Shown here one piece after another: positions 23,499-35,954 of a DNA stretch of 64,000 bases. This DNA comes from Trema orientale (Eukaryota > Streptophyta > Magnoliopsida > Rosales > Cannabaceae): the NCBI GenBank assembly GCA_002914845.1, contig JXTC01000292.1, positions 272,199-336,198 of the forward strand, in the 5' to 3' direction. The translations under genes were made by a program, and so were the position numbers. The notes under the pieces were generated by a model. The model was not told where the DNA came from, ran no database searches, and saw only the letters and a program-made list of their open reading frames with translations. The number at the start of each line of letters is the position of its first letter. Position 1 is the stretch's first letter.

Positions 23499-25699
23499 TT
23501 AATACTGGCAGCTACCATTGTCACTCCTGGCTGTTGGGTCGAAGTTTGCCGCTGATGGATCAGTGCAGCCTTCAGGAACAGGTACATTAACTTGCTGGGC
23601 TGCCTGTCCTGCATCAAAATTTTGTTAGAGAACTTTGAGAACTAGTTAATTCCAAGTAAGATTAAGCAGAGTCGGCAGTGTCCTAATTACCGTAGAAAGT
23701 TCCTCTGTCGATGGAATCCTGGTTTGCATCTCCCAGAGCAGCCTCGCTCAAGTACTTGTCAGCCAATTGAACTCTCTTCACATTCTCCTGTTCCTGGACA
23801 AGCATGCTGCCATACTCAAGGAGCTTTTCGAGTGTCATTTTTGGCTGCTCGAAAGTTGGAGGACCCTCTTTAGAGTTCACAAGCTTCTTGCCAATGCTGT
23901 CAACTCCAACACCTGAGATCCACTTCCTCACTTCATCATCATAAACTCTGGCCCTCAAGGCACCGAAGAAATCTGCAGAAAATGGCAAGACAAAAGTTAT
24001 GTTCTTCATTTTCCTTATCTCATTAGCCTTTACACAAGAAACAAAGTCCATCACAGAAAATTTAAAGTAATACTGCAACCCTTCATTGTTCAAAGGCTAA
24101 TGCCTACTTGTACTTAAAACAACACCACTTACCATAAACCTAACAAATAATGACATAATAAACATCTAAACACTATATATCTGGTAAAAAATTACCAAGA
24201 TTGACAAAGAGCTTACTTACCAATAGATTGGCCAGGGAAAGTGTCAACTAGCTTGACAATATCCTCATTGGGAACATTGTCACTCCTGAAGATTCCAGAG
24301 CAAACACCGATCCGGTCTTCCCTAGTGGGAGCCCAGTAGAACTTCTCCATACGACCATCACGGATGAGAGGAGCATACAAAGTCGAGAAGTCGTTACCAG
24401 TGACTATAATAGGCACCCGGGGATTCTCCTCCTTGTTGTACATACCCGGAAGCTGAACATTTGTTGGGTTATCAGCAATGTTCATCAGAGTAGCATTCAC
24501 CATTTGGTTGTTCACGGTGTACTGAGTTGTCCCACCAAGCCTACCGGCTCCAGCATCCAGATCGTTGATGAAGAGAGCACACATCTTCCCCTTCCTGATT
24601 ATGTCCGCAGCCTCTCGATACCTCTGTCTGATCAGCTTTGCAGGCTCTCCTGCATTTCCGCTTTCCAACTCTCCGGCACTCATCATGATGGGGCTGAAAT
24701 ATATCCAACATTATTAACAACCGAAATTGACAATTAAGTTTCGATTTCAAAAGCAAGTAAAGCCAGCTAAACCATGATTATCAACTCACTTGATTCCCAT
24801 CTTAGCAAACACAAGCTCACACTGGAAAGATTTACCCTGACCTTTGCCTCCCCAAATACCAAGAATGAGAGGAACCTGATATGTGTTTAGATTGGTCAAG
24901 ACATGGTTAATTATCTGAGCTATGTATCAAAATTTGAAACCATAAATACATAAATGCTATTACCTTAATGTTAGGCAGCGACATGAAGTTCTTGGTGATG
25001 TGAACCACAAGCTTGTCCATGAAAGCCGGGGCTATGTAAAGCCCGTCCACTTTGTTATCTAAGTACCTGAGACATAAATCAGAAGCACCCGGATGATTAT
25101 ATGATGTTACAAATCGAAATAAGAAGAAAACCATTTTATAGATTCGGTATCTTACTGGCGAAGACCAGTGCTAAGGTACTCGTATGAGCTCATGACAGCA
25201 TAGTGAGTTCCAGTCCCCATGGGAGCTTGGAAGAGAGAGTCAACCATTCCCTTTCCTCTGGTAATGTCTTGCTGGTCATCAGAAGTGTCAAAGGCAAGGC
25301 CCTTCCACTTGTCCTTCTCGGTCTGAGTACCCTCATCGATCTCGGCCACAACTTTGAAGTTTCCAGAGGTAACTCTTGGGTAGGTGGCTTTTTGGTTCAC
25401 TAGCTTCTTCAAGCTACCACCGAAGAAAGCCGAGCTAGGCACAGAGTTAGCTCCTGAAACAGAACTGTTCAAGCTCAACTGCAAAAAACATGAACTTGGT
25501 CTTCAGCAAATGAGAAAATATGACAACAAAGTTCAGTTTTTATTTTTCATTTTTGAAAGAATCACAAAGACCCATTTGGGGTCTTGTACAATAGAGTTTA
25601 GAAAGAACAATTTTCATGACAAGACCAAGAGAAACTTAGTTTAGAAAGAACAATTTTCATGACAAAACCAAGAGAAACTTTCTCTGAATAAAGATGTTA

Positions 25700-25733
<34 letters not shown>

Positions 25734-25822
25734 TAAGAAAAGTGGGAAAGTAGCGGCAAATAAGATGAGCATATTACAGGTGTTCTGTTAACAGTTCCAA
25801 TAGTTGAAACTGCGGCAGCCAT
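23499..25822 (-). CDS. RCA: Rubisco activase, long redox-regulated form
   Basis: Seven exons (25778-25822, 25156-25478, 24964-25066, 24790-24875, 24221-24693, 23691-23972, 23499-23608) give 473 residues in continuous phase. The product is the stromal AAA+ ATPase that pulls inhibitory sugar phosphates off Rubisco. After a transit peptide (MAAAVSTIG... to about residue 58) come the N-domain W in [10 protein letters not shown], Walker A GGKGQGKS, Walker [10 protein letters not shown], the sensor segment [27 protein letters not shown] and the alpha-helical C-domain. The last exon encodes the extension with Cys452 and Cys471 (EGCTDPS...NGSCQY), the pair oxidised and reduced through thioredoxin-f in long isoforms. 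Retaining the last intron gives a shorter form of 439 residues. The 45-base first exon is separated by an intron carrying a tandem repeat and a (TA)n run. Confidence 0.97.
25595..25680. repeat. Tandem duplication in RCA intron 1
   Basis: A unit of about 43 bases containing GAAAGAACAATTTTCATGAC is present twice in a row with one or two differences. A (TA)n run follows at about 25698-25729. Confidence 0.85.
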
Positions 25823-26060
25823 AGCTAGAAGGTGGTCTTAGTTTGTGAACCAAAGCAAAGAGAATTTCAGTGTGTTGAGGAGGGAATGAGTTGATGAGTG
25901 TGTTGAGACCTGTTAAGAGTTTTTAAGAGTACGGAGTGAGGAGAGACTGGGAGAACCTGTGGTGTAGTTGATAAATTATTAACGGCCACATAGTTCGGAT
26001 TGGCTAGGTGACACGTGGCTCCCTGTAGGACAACCATTCCCTGCTTTAGGACAAAGAAGA
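25823..26060 (-). promoter_or_regulatory. RCA promoter with G-box and CCAAT box
   Basis: Read on the minus strand, a G-box GCCACGTGTC (CACGTG at 26012-26017) is followed 11 bases on by AGCCAATCC, a CCAAT box, about 180-190 bases upstream of the start codon. G-boxes are typical of light-regulated photosynthesis genes; the role here is inferred. Confidence 0.5.
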
Positions 26061-28591
26061 AACTCCCTTGAGGTTGGAGTTGAAGTTTTTCCCTTCACCA
26101 CTTAAATTTGGTTCTTTTTTTTTTTCCTTTTTTTGGGTGTTTCTAAATTTTACATATTTTTATTATTTTACTATTTTGTATTGGTTTGTGGTCAGTATAA
26201 TACATCAAGCTTAAAAGAAATGAGTGCCTCAAATTGTGCTAGAAAATTGGACATTCCGACCGGTTACCCCTTCCTCTCAAAAGCAGAAGAAAAATGAAAT
26301 TAAAATTCTCGATGTTTCCATTTTAAGAAATTTCTTCTAAATAAATAATTAAGATAACGATAGATATTGTAGATAATTGTGTAATATAGTAAATGCTAAA
26401 TAGTATGGATGTTTTTTTTTTTTTTTTTGAGTTAACTGTAGGAAAAAAATACCTTATATTTAGTTTTTCTGTAATATAAATCCTGAATTTTAGTTTCTGC
26501 AAAAAAAAAATACCTCCGAAATTTAAAAAATTTGTACCATCTGCTTATATTTTGAAAAATTATTATGAATTCAAACCCATATTATATTATTCTTATTTTC
26601 AAAAAGTTACATTATTTACAAAAAAAAAAAATTATTTGGACTAATATAAAGTAGGTAAAATATGGATGAAGGGTACAAATTTTTAGAATTTTAAAATGTG
26701 AGGGTTTTTTTTTTTTTTCGTAGAAACCAAAATTTAGGGTTTAAATTTAAGAAAGTCCAAACATGAAGGTATTTTTTTATAATTAATCTTTTTTTTAAAT
26801 TAAAAATAAGGCTTAATTAATGACTTTCATTTACTAAAAAAAAAAAGGATCATTAAAAGAAGGTTGAGAGTTTAACTCTCAGGTTGTGCGAGTTTTTTTT
26901 TTATTTTTGTAGTAAGTAGAGGTCATTAATTAAGCTCAATTTTTTAAAAAGAAAAAAAAAATAACTCACACATCATGTGAGTTGAACTCCTGACCTAATA
27001 CCTATTCCCTACCCAACCCTAATCTACCCACTAAGCTAGTCCCAATGAGCTAAATAGTATGGATGTTAACTGAGTTTTCTTGTTTTTGTCATTTTCAACC
27101 CAAAACTCTAAAATAGTATAATTTTACAGTTTCATAATTTAATCTCTTAAACATGGTACCAAATATTACAATAAACAAAGTTATCCCATTTCTTTTTCTT
27201 ATTATTTAAATAATAAAATAATAAAAGATGATGAAAAAGCATAACTGGGAAGAAATTTCCATGAAAGTATAAAATATGGGGTAAACTTGGAATTACAAAA
27301 TAAACTATAAAAGTAACTTCATAGTAGATGGCTTAATACCATTCAGGCTCCAATTTAGAGTTAAAGTTTAGAGTCCAGTTTGAGTAGAGTACCATACAGT
27401 ACCCTACAATCCCCGACTTTTGTTAACAATATTCGTTTGCCCCCCTCAAAATTGAAACTTAGCTTACGGGCCTTTATTTATTTATTTTCAAGTGTAGTAT
27501 CCCTTATACCCTATTTTTACAAATACTGTGTTGTTTTGCCTCAATTTCTAAAAGGTTTTGTTGTCCATTTGCCCCCAGTGAAGGTTTGTGAGTATTATGA
27601 ATTTTTTTATTGAAAATAACACTCATTTGAACTAAATATTGTTTTATGCAAATAGGATTATTGAAAAATACCTCATCATTCTGGATTGTATCTGCAATTT
27701 TTTTTTTCCCCGGATTTTTGTGCAAATTTAAAAATAAGAGTGATTTTTATCTCATTTATCACTTCTTATTTAGTGGGTTCTCAATATCCTAGTCGGTAAA
27801 ATGACATATTTTTTAATATCATCTACTAATAGGTCAAGATGACACAAAATATGCGAATATTGGAGTAAACTAACACATAGGATAATGCTATATTTTAACT
27901 CCAAGCGATTTTTTTTTTCCCCCCTTCCCTTTTTTTTTTCCCTCCTCCAAAGCGGGGTCCGAGATGCTCTAAAGAATTGAACTAACTCTAATACCTACTA
28001 CTACAGAGAAAGTGCTCATCGATAAGGTGTCCCCTCGGCAACGTACGTTTGGTATTTGGTAGAAACTCGCATCTTTAAATCTTAATGAAATGTGAGTTAA
28101 AACACAAGCTTTTAATTTTTCTATAAGCGCAAATCACCACTTCAACCTGTATAATATATTGAATACCACAACAAGCGCTTCACAAAATCAGATATTCAAA
28201 ATCCAATTTTAGAATCAAAGTACATTTGTATTTCCAACATAGTTATGATAGATGTATCTTTTTTCCTTCCTTTTTTTCGGTTGAAACCCCCTATGAACAG
28301 AATCTAGCATATTCAGCATATACTTGAAAAGCCAAAAAAACTTCCTAGCTACACACACAAGCTAATTACTGCGCAAGCTTAATGCCATTCATTAGTTACA
28401 GCTTACAGTTTTCTTATTCAAGTGTGTTAAAGAAAGAGCATGTAGATAGTTACACAACAAATACCAAAGTTACATGGCACCAATTGTCTGTCAAGGCCAC
28501 AGGAGTACACGTATACAAGTCGAAGTCGATAGACTCATGATTAAGGAGTCATCTAAGAAGTTCAATGGTGATAATTGGTCTTTCTTAGCAC
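26061..28591. other. AT-rich intergenic DNA, no gene
   Basis: Low-complexity A and T runs; only short frames without domain content. It contains the inverted SINE-like pair listed next. A segment at about 27480-27600 has the phrase TTTTGCCTCAATTTCTAAAAG and related text resembling the TIRs of the foldback element at 33 kb. Confidence 0.45.
26810..27050. mobile_element. Inverted pair of SINE-like tails / foldback element
   Basis: CTTAATTAATGAC at about 26812 recurs inverted at about 26922-26935. Between and beyond lie two B-box-like stretches facing each other: GAGAGTTTAACTCTC on the plus strand near 26865, and GGAGTTCAACTC on the minus strand near 26980. The minus-strand one is preceded by an A-box-like TAGCTTAGTGGGTAGA (plus coordinates about 27028-27043). 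This fits a minus-strand tRNA-derived SINE beside a truncated plus-strand one. Confidence 0.45.
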
Positions 28592-31500
28592 TTATTTGTT
28601 CAAGATTTTGGATTCTATATCTTCCAAACTCAAACCTTTGGTTTCTGGGACATATAGTACAACGAACAGAAGTGATAACAGAGCGATAGCTCCAAAAAGG
28701 AGGAAAAGTTTCTCAGCTCCCAGAAACTCCTGCAGGGTCAGCAGATGTTAATATTGATTTTAGCAAACGAGTTTAAAATGAAACTCTCATGAAAATGGAA
28801 ACACATGTTTCAACTCTTCAATGAATGGATTGGTATTTTAAGGAGGAGGATTAATACCTTTAATGGCGAGAATGCAAATGTTACAAGAGCATTTGAACCG
28901 AAATTAGTAAGAACAGCAAGACTAATTCCTCTTCCTCTTGTACGAAGTGGAAAAACTTCTGACACCATTAGCCAACTAATAGGCCCAAATGATATCTGAC
29001 ATGACATTGGAAGAAATATAGTCAGTGCGTGAACCTCTGCCTTGGATCTTTTGTACAGGAAAAGCATGCCATGAAAGGTTAGCAAACTTGACCCCTTAAA
29101 GAAGGCCTGAAAATAAAGTTTAAGTTTGGTTTATTTGTTCTATGCAAGAGAAGTTTAACCTCGTCTGAATTCGATGCTTGTGAGAACTACATATTAGTGG
29201 CAACGTAATTATGCTTTTATAGTCTTTCAAACAAATAATCAAAAAGAAAAATGACCGCAAAATTGCAATAGTTAAAAGAAAAACTTTTACCTGGTAGCAA
29301 CCTACATAGAGAAGCAAAGCAGCTACCGCAACAAGCGGATATCCCCCAAGAAATTTGTAATAAGCAGAAAGGAGAAATAAGGAAACAGCCTGTGGTGAAT
29401 AAACAAAAGCAAAGTAAGTCTTAACCTTCTTTAGGGAATAAATTTTTCCCCTTTCTGGATAATCAGAAACTAACAAGAACAAGCTAAAGCTTTAAATCAA
29501 AAGCATACATAGATGCATGCATACTTTAAAATTTTAGTTTTTCACTTTTCGGGATAGGAAGCGAGTAGAAGTAAAGAATACTCAATTTGTAAATGAAATT
29601 AGTGAAACAAAATTCCATAAGTAGTGAGAAGCCTACAATTCCACTGACACCTCCAATCAACAAGGGTCTTCTTCCAAGATCGTCAACTTTCAGGACAGCA
29701 ATCCATGTCATCAGCAACTGTAAAAAATCAATCAGGAATAAAGCATAATCAAACAGAAACAGCAACATGAGGAAGAGTTACCTCCTAAACCAACATTAAG
29801 AATGAAAAGAATAATAGATACACCTTGAACAAACCAATTACAACTGATACTCGGGTAGCATCAGAGGCAGCAGCAAATCCTGCAGTCTGGATCAATATTA
29901 TCACAAAATCAGCAATGATTGTTAATTGACTAACATGAATCAAGTTTGCTTTTAATTTATAAGGTCAGCTTTAATGATCAATCACCTGAAGAATTGAACC
30001 GGCATAATACAGTACACTTGGTTGCCCAGTTATCTGTCACAATCAAGTAGAAATTTGGCTTACAGATATTTCATACTCTCTGTTGTAAGTTTTGTCGATG
30101 CAAAAGAACACAAGCTATGAATATAAAATCAAAGTGCAATTTGCAGTAGCATGTATGAAGAAACACCTGTTGGAAAAGGACTAAACCCCCACCAATCACA
30201 AACGCTTTCAAATTCGGGCCTTGAAAGACCTCCAAGAAACTACCCTCTGATTCCTGATCCTCATAGGCAGACTTCAATGAAATCAAAGTATCTTCTATTT
30301 GTCTCTCAGATACTTTGTCACCAGGAAGTCGGCTTCTCAGTTTGCTCAGGGCAACAATGGCTTTCTCTTTGTAGTCTTGTATGGGCCCTTTACCTTGAAC
30401 AGCCCTGAGAAGCAACCAGCGTGGAGATGGTGGGAGACTCCACATGCCTAGTCCCATAAGTAAAGCAGCAGGGGCACTAAATCCAAACATGTAACGCCAG
30501 CCCCCTATAGCATTAATCTGAAAGCTTCCTACAAAATAACCCAACTGCAGGAAGGTGCAAAAGATAGATTATCCCACTTAACCAAGAAAATGGAGAAAAA
30601 AAACTTCATTAATGTTTGCTTAAAAATACCAAGATTCCCAGAACTATGAAAAGCTCCTTTAAAGATACTAGAGTTCCACGAATTTGAGATGGACATGTTT
30701 CTGCAATATAAAGTGGAGCCCCATGCATGGCCTGTCCAAACAAACACAGTAGATGATCCCAAAATCATGTTTTTGATAAACTCTAGCAGAAACTTTTATT
30801 GCAAGTGGTTTTTATAATAACTGCTATTAATTTATCGTTTTCCTCCCGTTCGGTAGGAGGGAAGTTATAAGAAGTTTACCAAGCCAATACCAAGGCCATA
30901 AAGAAGCCGTCCTACTAAGAGAACACTGAGCCCAGACGCATATGCAGTGATCAGACCTCCAAGCAGGTAGAGTACAGCTGCTATGATAAGTTCCCTCCTC
31001 CTTCCTTTTATAAGCCAATTCAAGAAGTCGAATAAGAAAACACTCCTAAACAAGCGTAAAACCTGAGGAAAAAAGTATACACGCAAAGCATATACCAAGG
31101 AAATCGGCAATTGGGTATACAAGCGAGGAACCAAGGAGAGCTCCATACAGGGAACCACTTACCTACATTAAGGCATATACAGTCATCTTAGAACAGGTTT
31201 TGATTCATAATTGGTAAGTTTAGTGAGGCACTAACTATAAAGTTCTGCAATGGCACCGATGATGTGTTTTGAGTGATTATGACCATACCACAAGACCAAG
31301 CTGAACGGCGGAAAAGTTGAACCAATTTGTACCACTAAGCTCAGGAGACTGAAATACAAGGAAAACAATTCGATTCAGCGTATAAAATAACAATAGATAA
31401 AACTACAGAGAACCACTAAACTGAGGACGTACCTGCAATGAGATTGTGGCACCAGAAGTGGCGCCTATGTCATACCCGAATAACAAACCTCCCAAGGCAG

Positions 31501-32271
31501 GGAACAAAAACCTAAATTTCCAAGAATTTAGTTATCCAAGAAAATCATGCTAACCCCAGTACACATATATATACCAAAGAAAACTCCAGAAACTTGTGAT
31601 GTAATTCATGTAATCTACTTTTTCAAATTCAAAAAAGAGGGGAAACTGGTTTCGTTTCATTGATCATAACTTTGAAACTAAGCAGGCTTGGCTACCATCC
31701 ATAGAGTACTTATCTGAAGCTACATCTTCATACATGCATATATAGACTTGCAAAACACTACCACCATGACTTTAATTTTTAATAAATGAAATGGTTTGAC
31801 TTATAAGTTTGATTCTATTCTGCCATATCCATTAAATTCATAGGTGGAAAGGTTCAAGAAAAACCGTACGGCAAGATTACAGAAAGCCAGGAAAACTCTT
31901 CTTGGTAACTTGCGTCAGATACAAGCGACTGAGCTTCTTCCCCTGAAGAATACCCTTCTTGAGCTCCTCCAGCCTATCAACCCCACCAAAAATTTTGCAA
32001 AAATAGTCACTACCCAATACGTAAAAAAGCTAAACACAAATGGGTTCTATACCTTGGCACTGAATTCGAGTCTGCGCCCCTTGACTCTGAGGTTTGGGGA
32101 AGTGGCATGTTTTGGCTCGAAATGAGTGTTAAAAGTTGCAGAGAAGTTTGGGCTTGATTGGGTGTTAAAGAAAAGGACTTGAGTTCTCTTACTAGGTCTA
32201 TGAAATGGGAATAAGCATTTCTCTGAGAATCGTAGGTTGAAGAGAGGTCGAGTTGAGGCACTGCAAGCCAT
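28592..32271 (-). CDS. Plastid-targeted MFS sugar/H+ symporter (D-xylose-proton symporter-like 3 / VGT type)
   Basis: Fourteen exons give 566 residues in continuous phase: 32053-32271, 31870-31973, 31433-31511, 31289-31348, 31096-31162, 30880-31004, 30630-30731, 30167-30544, 29986-30033, 29824-29886, 29637-29717, 29291-29389, 28858-28995, 28592-28729. A Ser/Arg-rich transit-peptide-like N-terminus of about 100 residues precedes a twelve-helix sugar porter. Family marks in order: LFGYDIGATSGA (helix 1), GRRRELI (loop 2-3), PLYIAETCPSQIRG, PPSPRWLLL, DDLGRRPLL (loop 8-9) and VPETKGLSLEDIE after helix 12. Members move hexoses or xylose with protons; a plastid envelope site is inferred from the extension. 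An in-frame ATG at 32307 would add 12 residues. From memory it matches At5g59250. Confidence 0.92.
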
Positions 32272-34376
32272 TGTGAATGACCACCAGAGACTCGGAGAGT
32301 GATCCAACGGTTGGTTATTGGCGCCTTATTATCTCTCTCTCTCTCTCTTTTTCTTTTTCTTTTTTTTTTTTCTCTCTGTTTTTCGTTTGGCTAAAATCTT
32401 CTTGCAAAATTACTAGATCGTAATTATTTACGTGCTGAAAAATATTCGTAGTACGACTTTTAAAAAGGTGGACCGACGTTGGCCAATCATTGGTTGCCAC
32501 GTTTAGTTCGCAAATTTGTGATTAGGTGTTTTGTTTTTTGGTTTTTGGCGTAAAGTTTGGATATTTTGTTTGAATGTTGATGGGTTAGGTTCTATACAAA
32601 ATAGAACCTTGGCAATTTTTCTTTTTTTTTTTTTTTGATCAGAGACCTTGGCAATTTGATCCGGGAACAATATGCGCCTTCTTCTTCGTTGATTTACAGA
32701 ACAATATTATCCTCACACTCGAAATAAAACTCTTCAGCAAGACTAAAGTTTAAGGAAAAATGCTTTGTAACAATGTCTAATAAACTGTGATTTTATCCCG
32801 TGATGATGCATTTACGATGATAATTAAGATAAAGAGAATTAATTGACCGACTTACTAGATTAAAAAATAATGATAGACGATAATAAAAATTTGATAACTG
32901 AATCATGCTATTAGTTTAACAGGTTCATCATGATTATAACAATTCTCAAATTAATAGATTCGTGATGATTGTAGGCGTAGCTTGTAACCACACTTCTAAA
33001 CGTGTGAGTTCGAGTTTGTTGTTTTTATTTTATTATTTTTTTTTTTTGGGAGAAAAGATCCTACAGCCTTTTGAATTTTGGTGAGAGTTGTTATTTGCTC
33101 CATTACATTTGAAATTTTGTCTGAATACCCCAATTTTTACAAACATAATGTCACTTTGCCCCAATTCATACAAATATGGTGCCAATCTGCCCCAACTAGT
33201 ATATAACATTAGAAATTTATATAACTCTTGAAGTAAAAACATGTTTTGAGTTAGAAATACTCTTTGTTAAGAGAATTTTGCTGAATAAAAGGTGTTTAGT
33301 GGGTATGCAACAGTAAAAATTGTGAAGTTTTTCTTCATAAATCTCGAATTCAGGTACAAAAATTTTCTCAATTTTTAGACTTCATTGCTTTTATTTTTTG
33401 GAGAAAAGACCCTACGGTCCCTTAACTTTTGCTGAGAGATGTTATTTGCCTCATCCACGCTAGGGCAAATTGGCACCATATTTGTAAGAATTGGGGCAAA
33501 GTGACACTATGTTTTTTACAAATTAGAGCGCTAAGGCAAAATTTCAAATATGAGTGGACAAAAGACAACTCTCAGCAAAAGTCTTTTTGCTCTTAAGAGA
33601 AAAAAAAAAATAGAAAAAAGACTTTTACTTATCCATGTCTTTTTGACCCCTTGAATCTCAGAAAAGTTGAAGGGATTATAAGGTATTTTGCCCCTTATTT
33701 TTTCTTTTTCCGGAGTAAAAATACTCCATTCAAGAGGATCCACGTGTGTTTCCATAATTTCAAGAACCCTTTTTTTGAAATAAAAAATAAACACGCATGC
33801 CACAAACATCAGATGGTAACAACTTATAATAATACTCGAAGTAGAAAAGTAACAAAAAGGGTATGTGGGTTTAGATGTTTTACCTGGAGATGTTCCAAAA
33901 AGCGAGGCCTCTGACTTTGCATGACTCAGCTTTTCTCTCCCAAATCCTAATTCGTTTCTTCTCCACAATCAAATAAAACGTCTTCCAAAAACTTATTATT
34001 ATTATTATTAACAGAGTCAGTCAAATATTACTAATATATATATATATAAAAAAGCAAAATTTCATTAACCGTTACTTTTAACTGCCATTCAAATTCAAAC
34101 CCCTGTTTTCTTATTTTCAATTTTCTTCCCTTGTTTTTCTCACCATTGCAACCGATCAAGTAACTGATTTCCTTCCTTATATTTAGGCTTTAGCTATTCC
34201 AAAAGAAATAGTCATAATTTTTGTTTTTGTTTTTTTTTTTTCTTTTTCTTATTCATTTCTTTTCTTTCTTTGAAGTACTACTCGCCATTACCATTCTTTC
34301 AAAATAGCAAAATTGACCTTACAACAAAAACAACTTAATCAGAGATCGAAATCGAATTGAGCTCAAGATCAGATTG
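32272..34376. other. Intergenic DNA between divergent genes
   Basis: Promoters of the sugar transporter (leftwards) and of the small gene at 34.4 kb (rightwards). It holds a (CT)n run at about 32330-32347, the foldback element listed next, and a SINE-like stretch near 32975-33020 (GGCGTAGCTTGTAACC, then GAGTTCGAG). Nothing coding is seen. Confidence 0.45.
33043..33600. mobile_element. Foldback element with long terminal inverted repeats
   Basis: About 150 bases at 33043-33200 reappear inverted at about 33458-33598. Shared phrases, read on the left arm, are GTGAGAGTTGTTATTTG, CATTTGAAATTTTG, GTCACTTTGCCCCAATTC and ACAAATATGGTGCCAAT. A third, partial copy of the outer end lies inside at about 33400-33452 in direct orientation (AGAAAAGACCCTACGG...). 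The long arms and empty centre fit a non-autonomous DNA transposon, perhaps Mutator-like. Flanking T and A runs hide any target duplication. Confidence 0.7.
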
Positions 34377-34811
34377 ATGGAAAGCAGCGCGGCCGAGCTG
34401 TCTTGGAGGGAAGCCGACGAAGCGAAAGCGAGGAAGCTACCGACGAGGCTACAAGCTCACGCCCCGCCGTGTCTTCAGCTCGATCAGATTACAACAATGG
34501 CCGTGGCCTTGGCCGAGCCTTTCGCTCCTTCCGCTACTATCGATTCTTGTACCAAGGCTATTCCGTTGCTGTCGCCGCTTGTTCTTTCGCCAGTGAAGTT
34601 GATTGATGATCATGGTCATGGTCATGATGAGCGAGTAACAGGCAGAGAAAGTACTAGTGTTGATGATGGAGATCAAGGACGACGACAAGACAATGTAGTT
34701 GCTGGCGACGACACCATTTCGCCCGAAAGCGGGTGGCAAGATGCTGATCCTTCTTCTTTGTTCGATTTCTTTCAATCGCACTGCATTATCGCCAATCAAG
34801 CTCAATCATAA
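34377..34811 (+). CDS. Small plant-specific protein of unknown function
   Basis: Intronless frame of 144 residues from the ATG at 34377; the preceding codon is TTG. I do not recognise a domain. The N-terminal part (ELSWREADEAKARKL) is charged and helical. The centre has a short hydrophobic conserved-looking motif IPLLSPLVLSPVKL. Then comes an acidic His/Asp/Gly-rich linker, and the end is DADPSSLFDFFQSHCIIANQ. It is preceded by a T- and A-rich leader and has a normal Ala/Glu-rich codon pattern unlike the flanking AT-rich DNA, so it is probably real. It may belong with the uncharacterised Arabidopsis pair At5g59080/At3g46880; this is a weak recollection, though it would fit the gene order. Confidence 0.7.
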   Translation: MESSAAELSWREADEAKARKLPTRLQAHAPPCLQLDQITTMAVALAEPFAPSATIDSCTKAIPLLSPLVLSPVKLIDDHGHGHDERVTGRESTSVDDGDQGRRQDNVVAGDDTISPESGWQDADPSSLFDFFQSHCIIANQAQS

Positions 34812-35954
34812 TTCTTGACCCTTTCTTTTTTTTTTCTTTTTTCTCTTTTCTCTTTTCTCTTCTCTCTTTTCTTGATTGTTTTATTACGAACTCGATCGAT
34901 GATTGTTGCTTTTGTTTCAGAACTGGAATGGAATATATAAGTGGGTTGGGTTGTTATTGTTGATTTCTGCTTTTTATCGGATACAACTCCCAGCACTAAT
35001 TATTCATATCCAAAACCAAAAACATTAGTTAGATAAAATAGTCTTTTTTTCCAGAGACGAATATATCATTCAAGTAAGAAAATACCGTCGTTAACAGACA
35101 TTGCGAGGCTTGGATTTTGCATGACGGTGGTTCTGAAAGTATAATTAGGTACAATTCTACGACTGCCACGTATATCTGGTTTGTATTTATTGTATACGCA
35201 ATGATAGACCTAAACCAAAAACTTGCACCAAAAGTAATTTAAGCCAACATAATTACGAGTGACGACTGAGACACAAAAATTTGTACCAAAAAATTACACA
35301 CAAATAACGTGTCATTCATTTCAACTGCGATCTAATTCCTAAATAGGACCGTACAATTTAAAATTTAGTGGTTGATGTAAATTACTGGTGTCCCAAGGTT
35401 ACTCCATAACCACAAAACATGATAGATACGTGCATGTACCTACTAGATAGCATTCCCAATCAAGTCCAACTTTATTGTTTAACTAAGCACCTTCCTTCCC
35501 ATAAGCGAAGGACATAGGCTGCGGAATAGGTGGACAGATAATCACACGAGCGAATCACACAGGCCGCGCAAGGGGAAGGGTGAAGTATCGCGCAACAGGA
35601 AAGATGAAGTATTTCAATTCATAAATTAACCAAAAAGGAGGAAAAAAAGAGAGTCCGAGTGTACAAAGTCGATGGAATCATATATTCCAGTACAGATTTG
35701 CAACTTCTGGAAATGCCTCGAGCGACCATTCATTTTCGGCCGAAAAAGCTCATACTTTATGTACATCAGGCCAACGTCCATCCCAATCTTAATAGAAGTA
35801 CTAAGCATGTCTTTCTCTTCCCTCAACCTTTCACTTAATAATAATCAATAAAAACAAAAACAAAAATCAACAAACACCCGAGACACCTCTTGACTTGCTC
35901 TTCTTAGGCCAGCCACCGCCACTACTTTGGCAGAACCGATATTTCTTGGGCAAA
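34812..35954. other. Convergent intergenic space
   Basis: 3' flanks of the small gene and TFIIA-L. A polypyrimidine run (TCTTTTCTCT-like) follows the small gene at 34820-34875. No further gene is seen. Confidence 0.45.
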
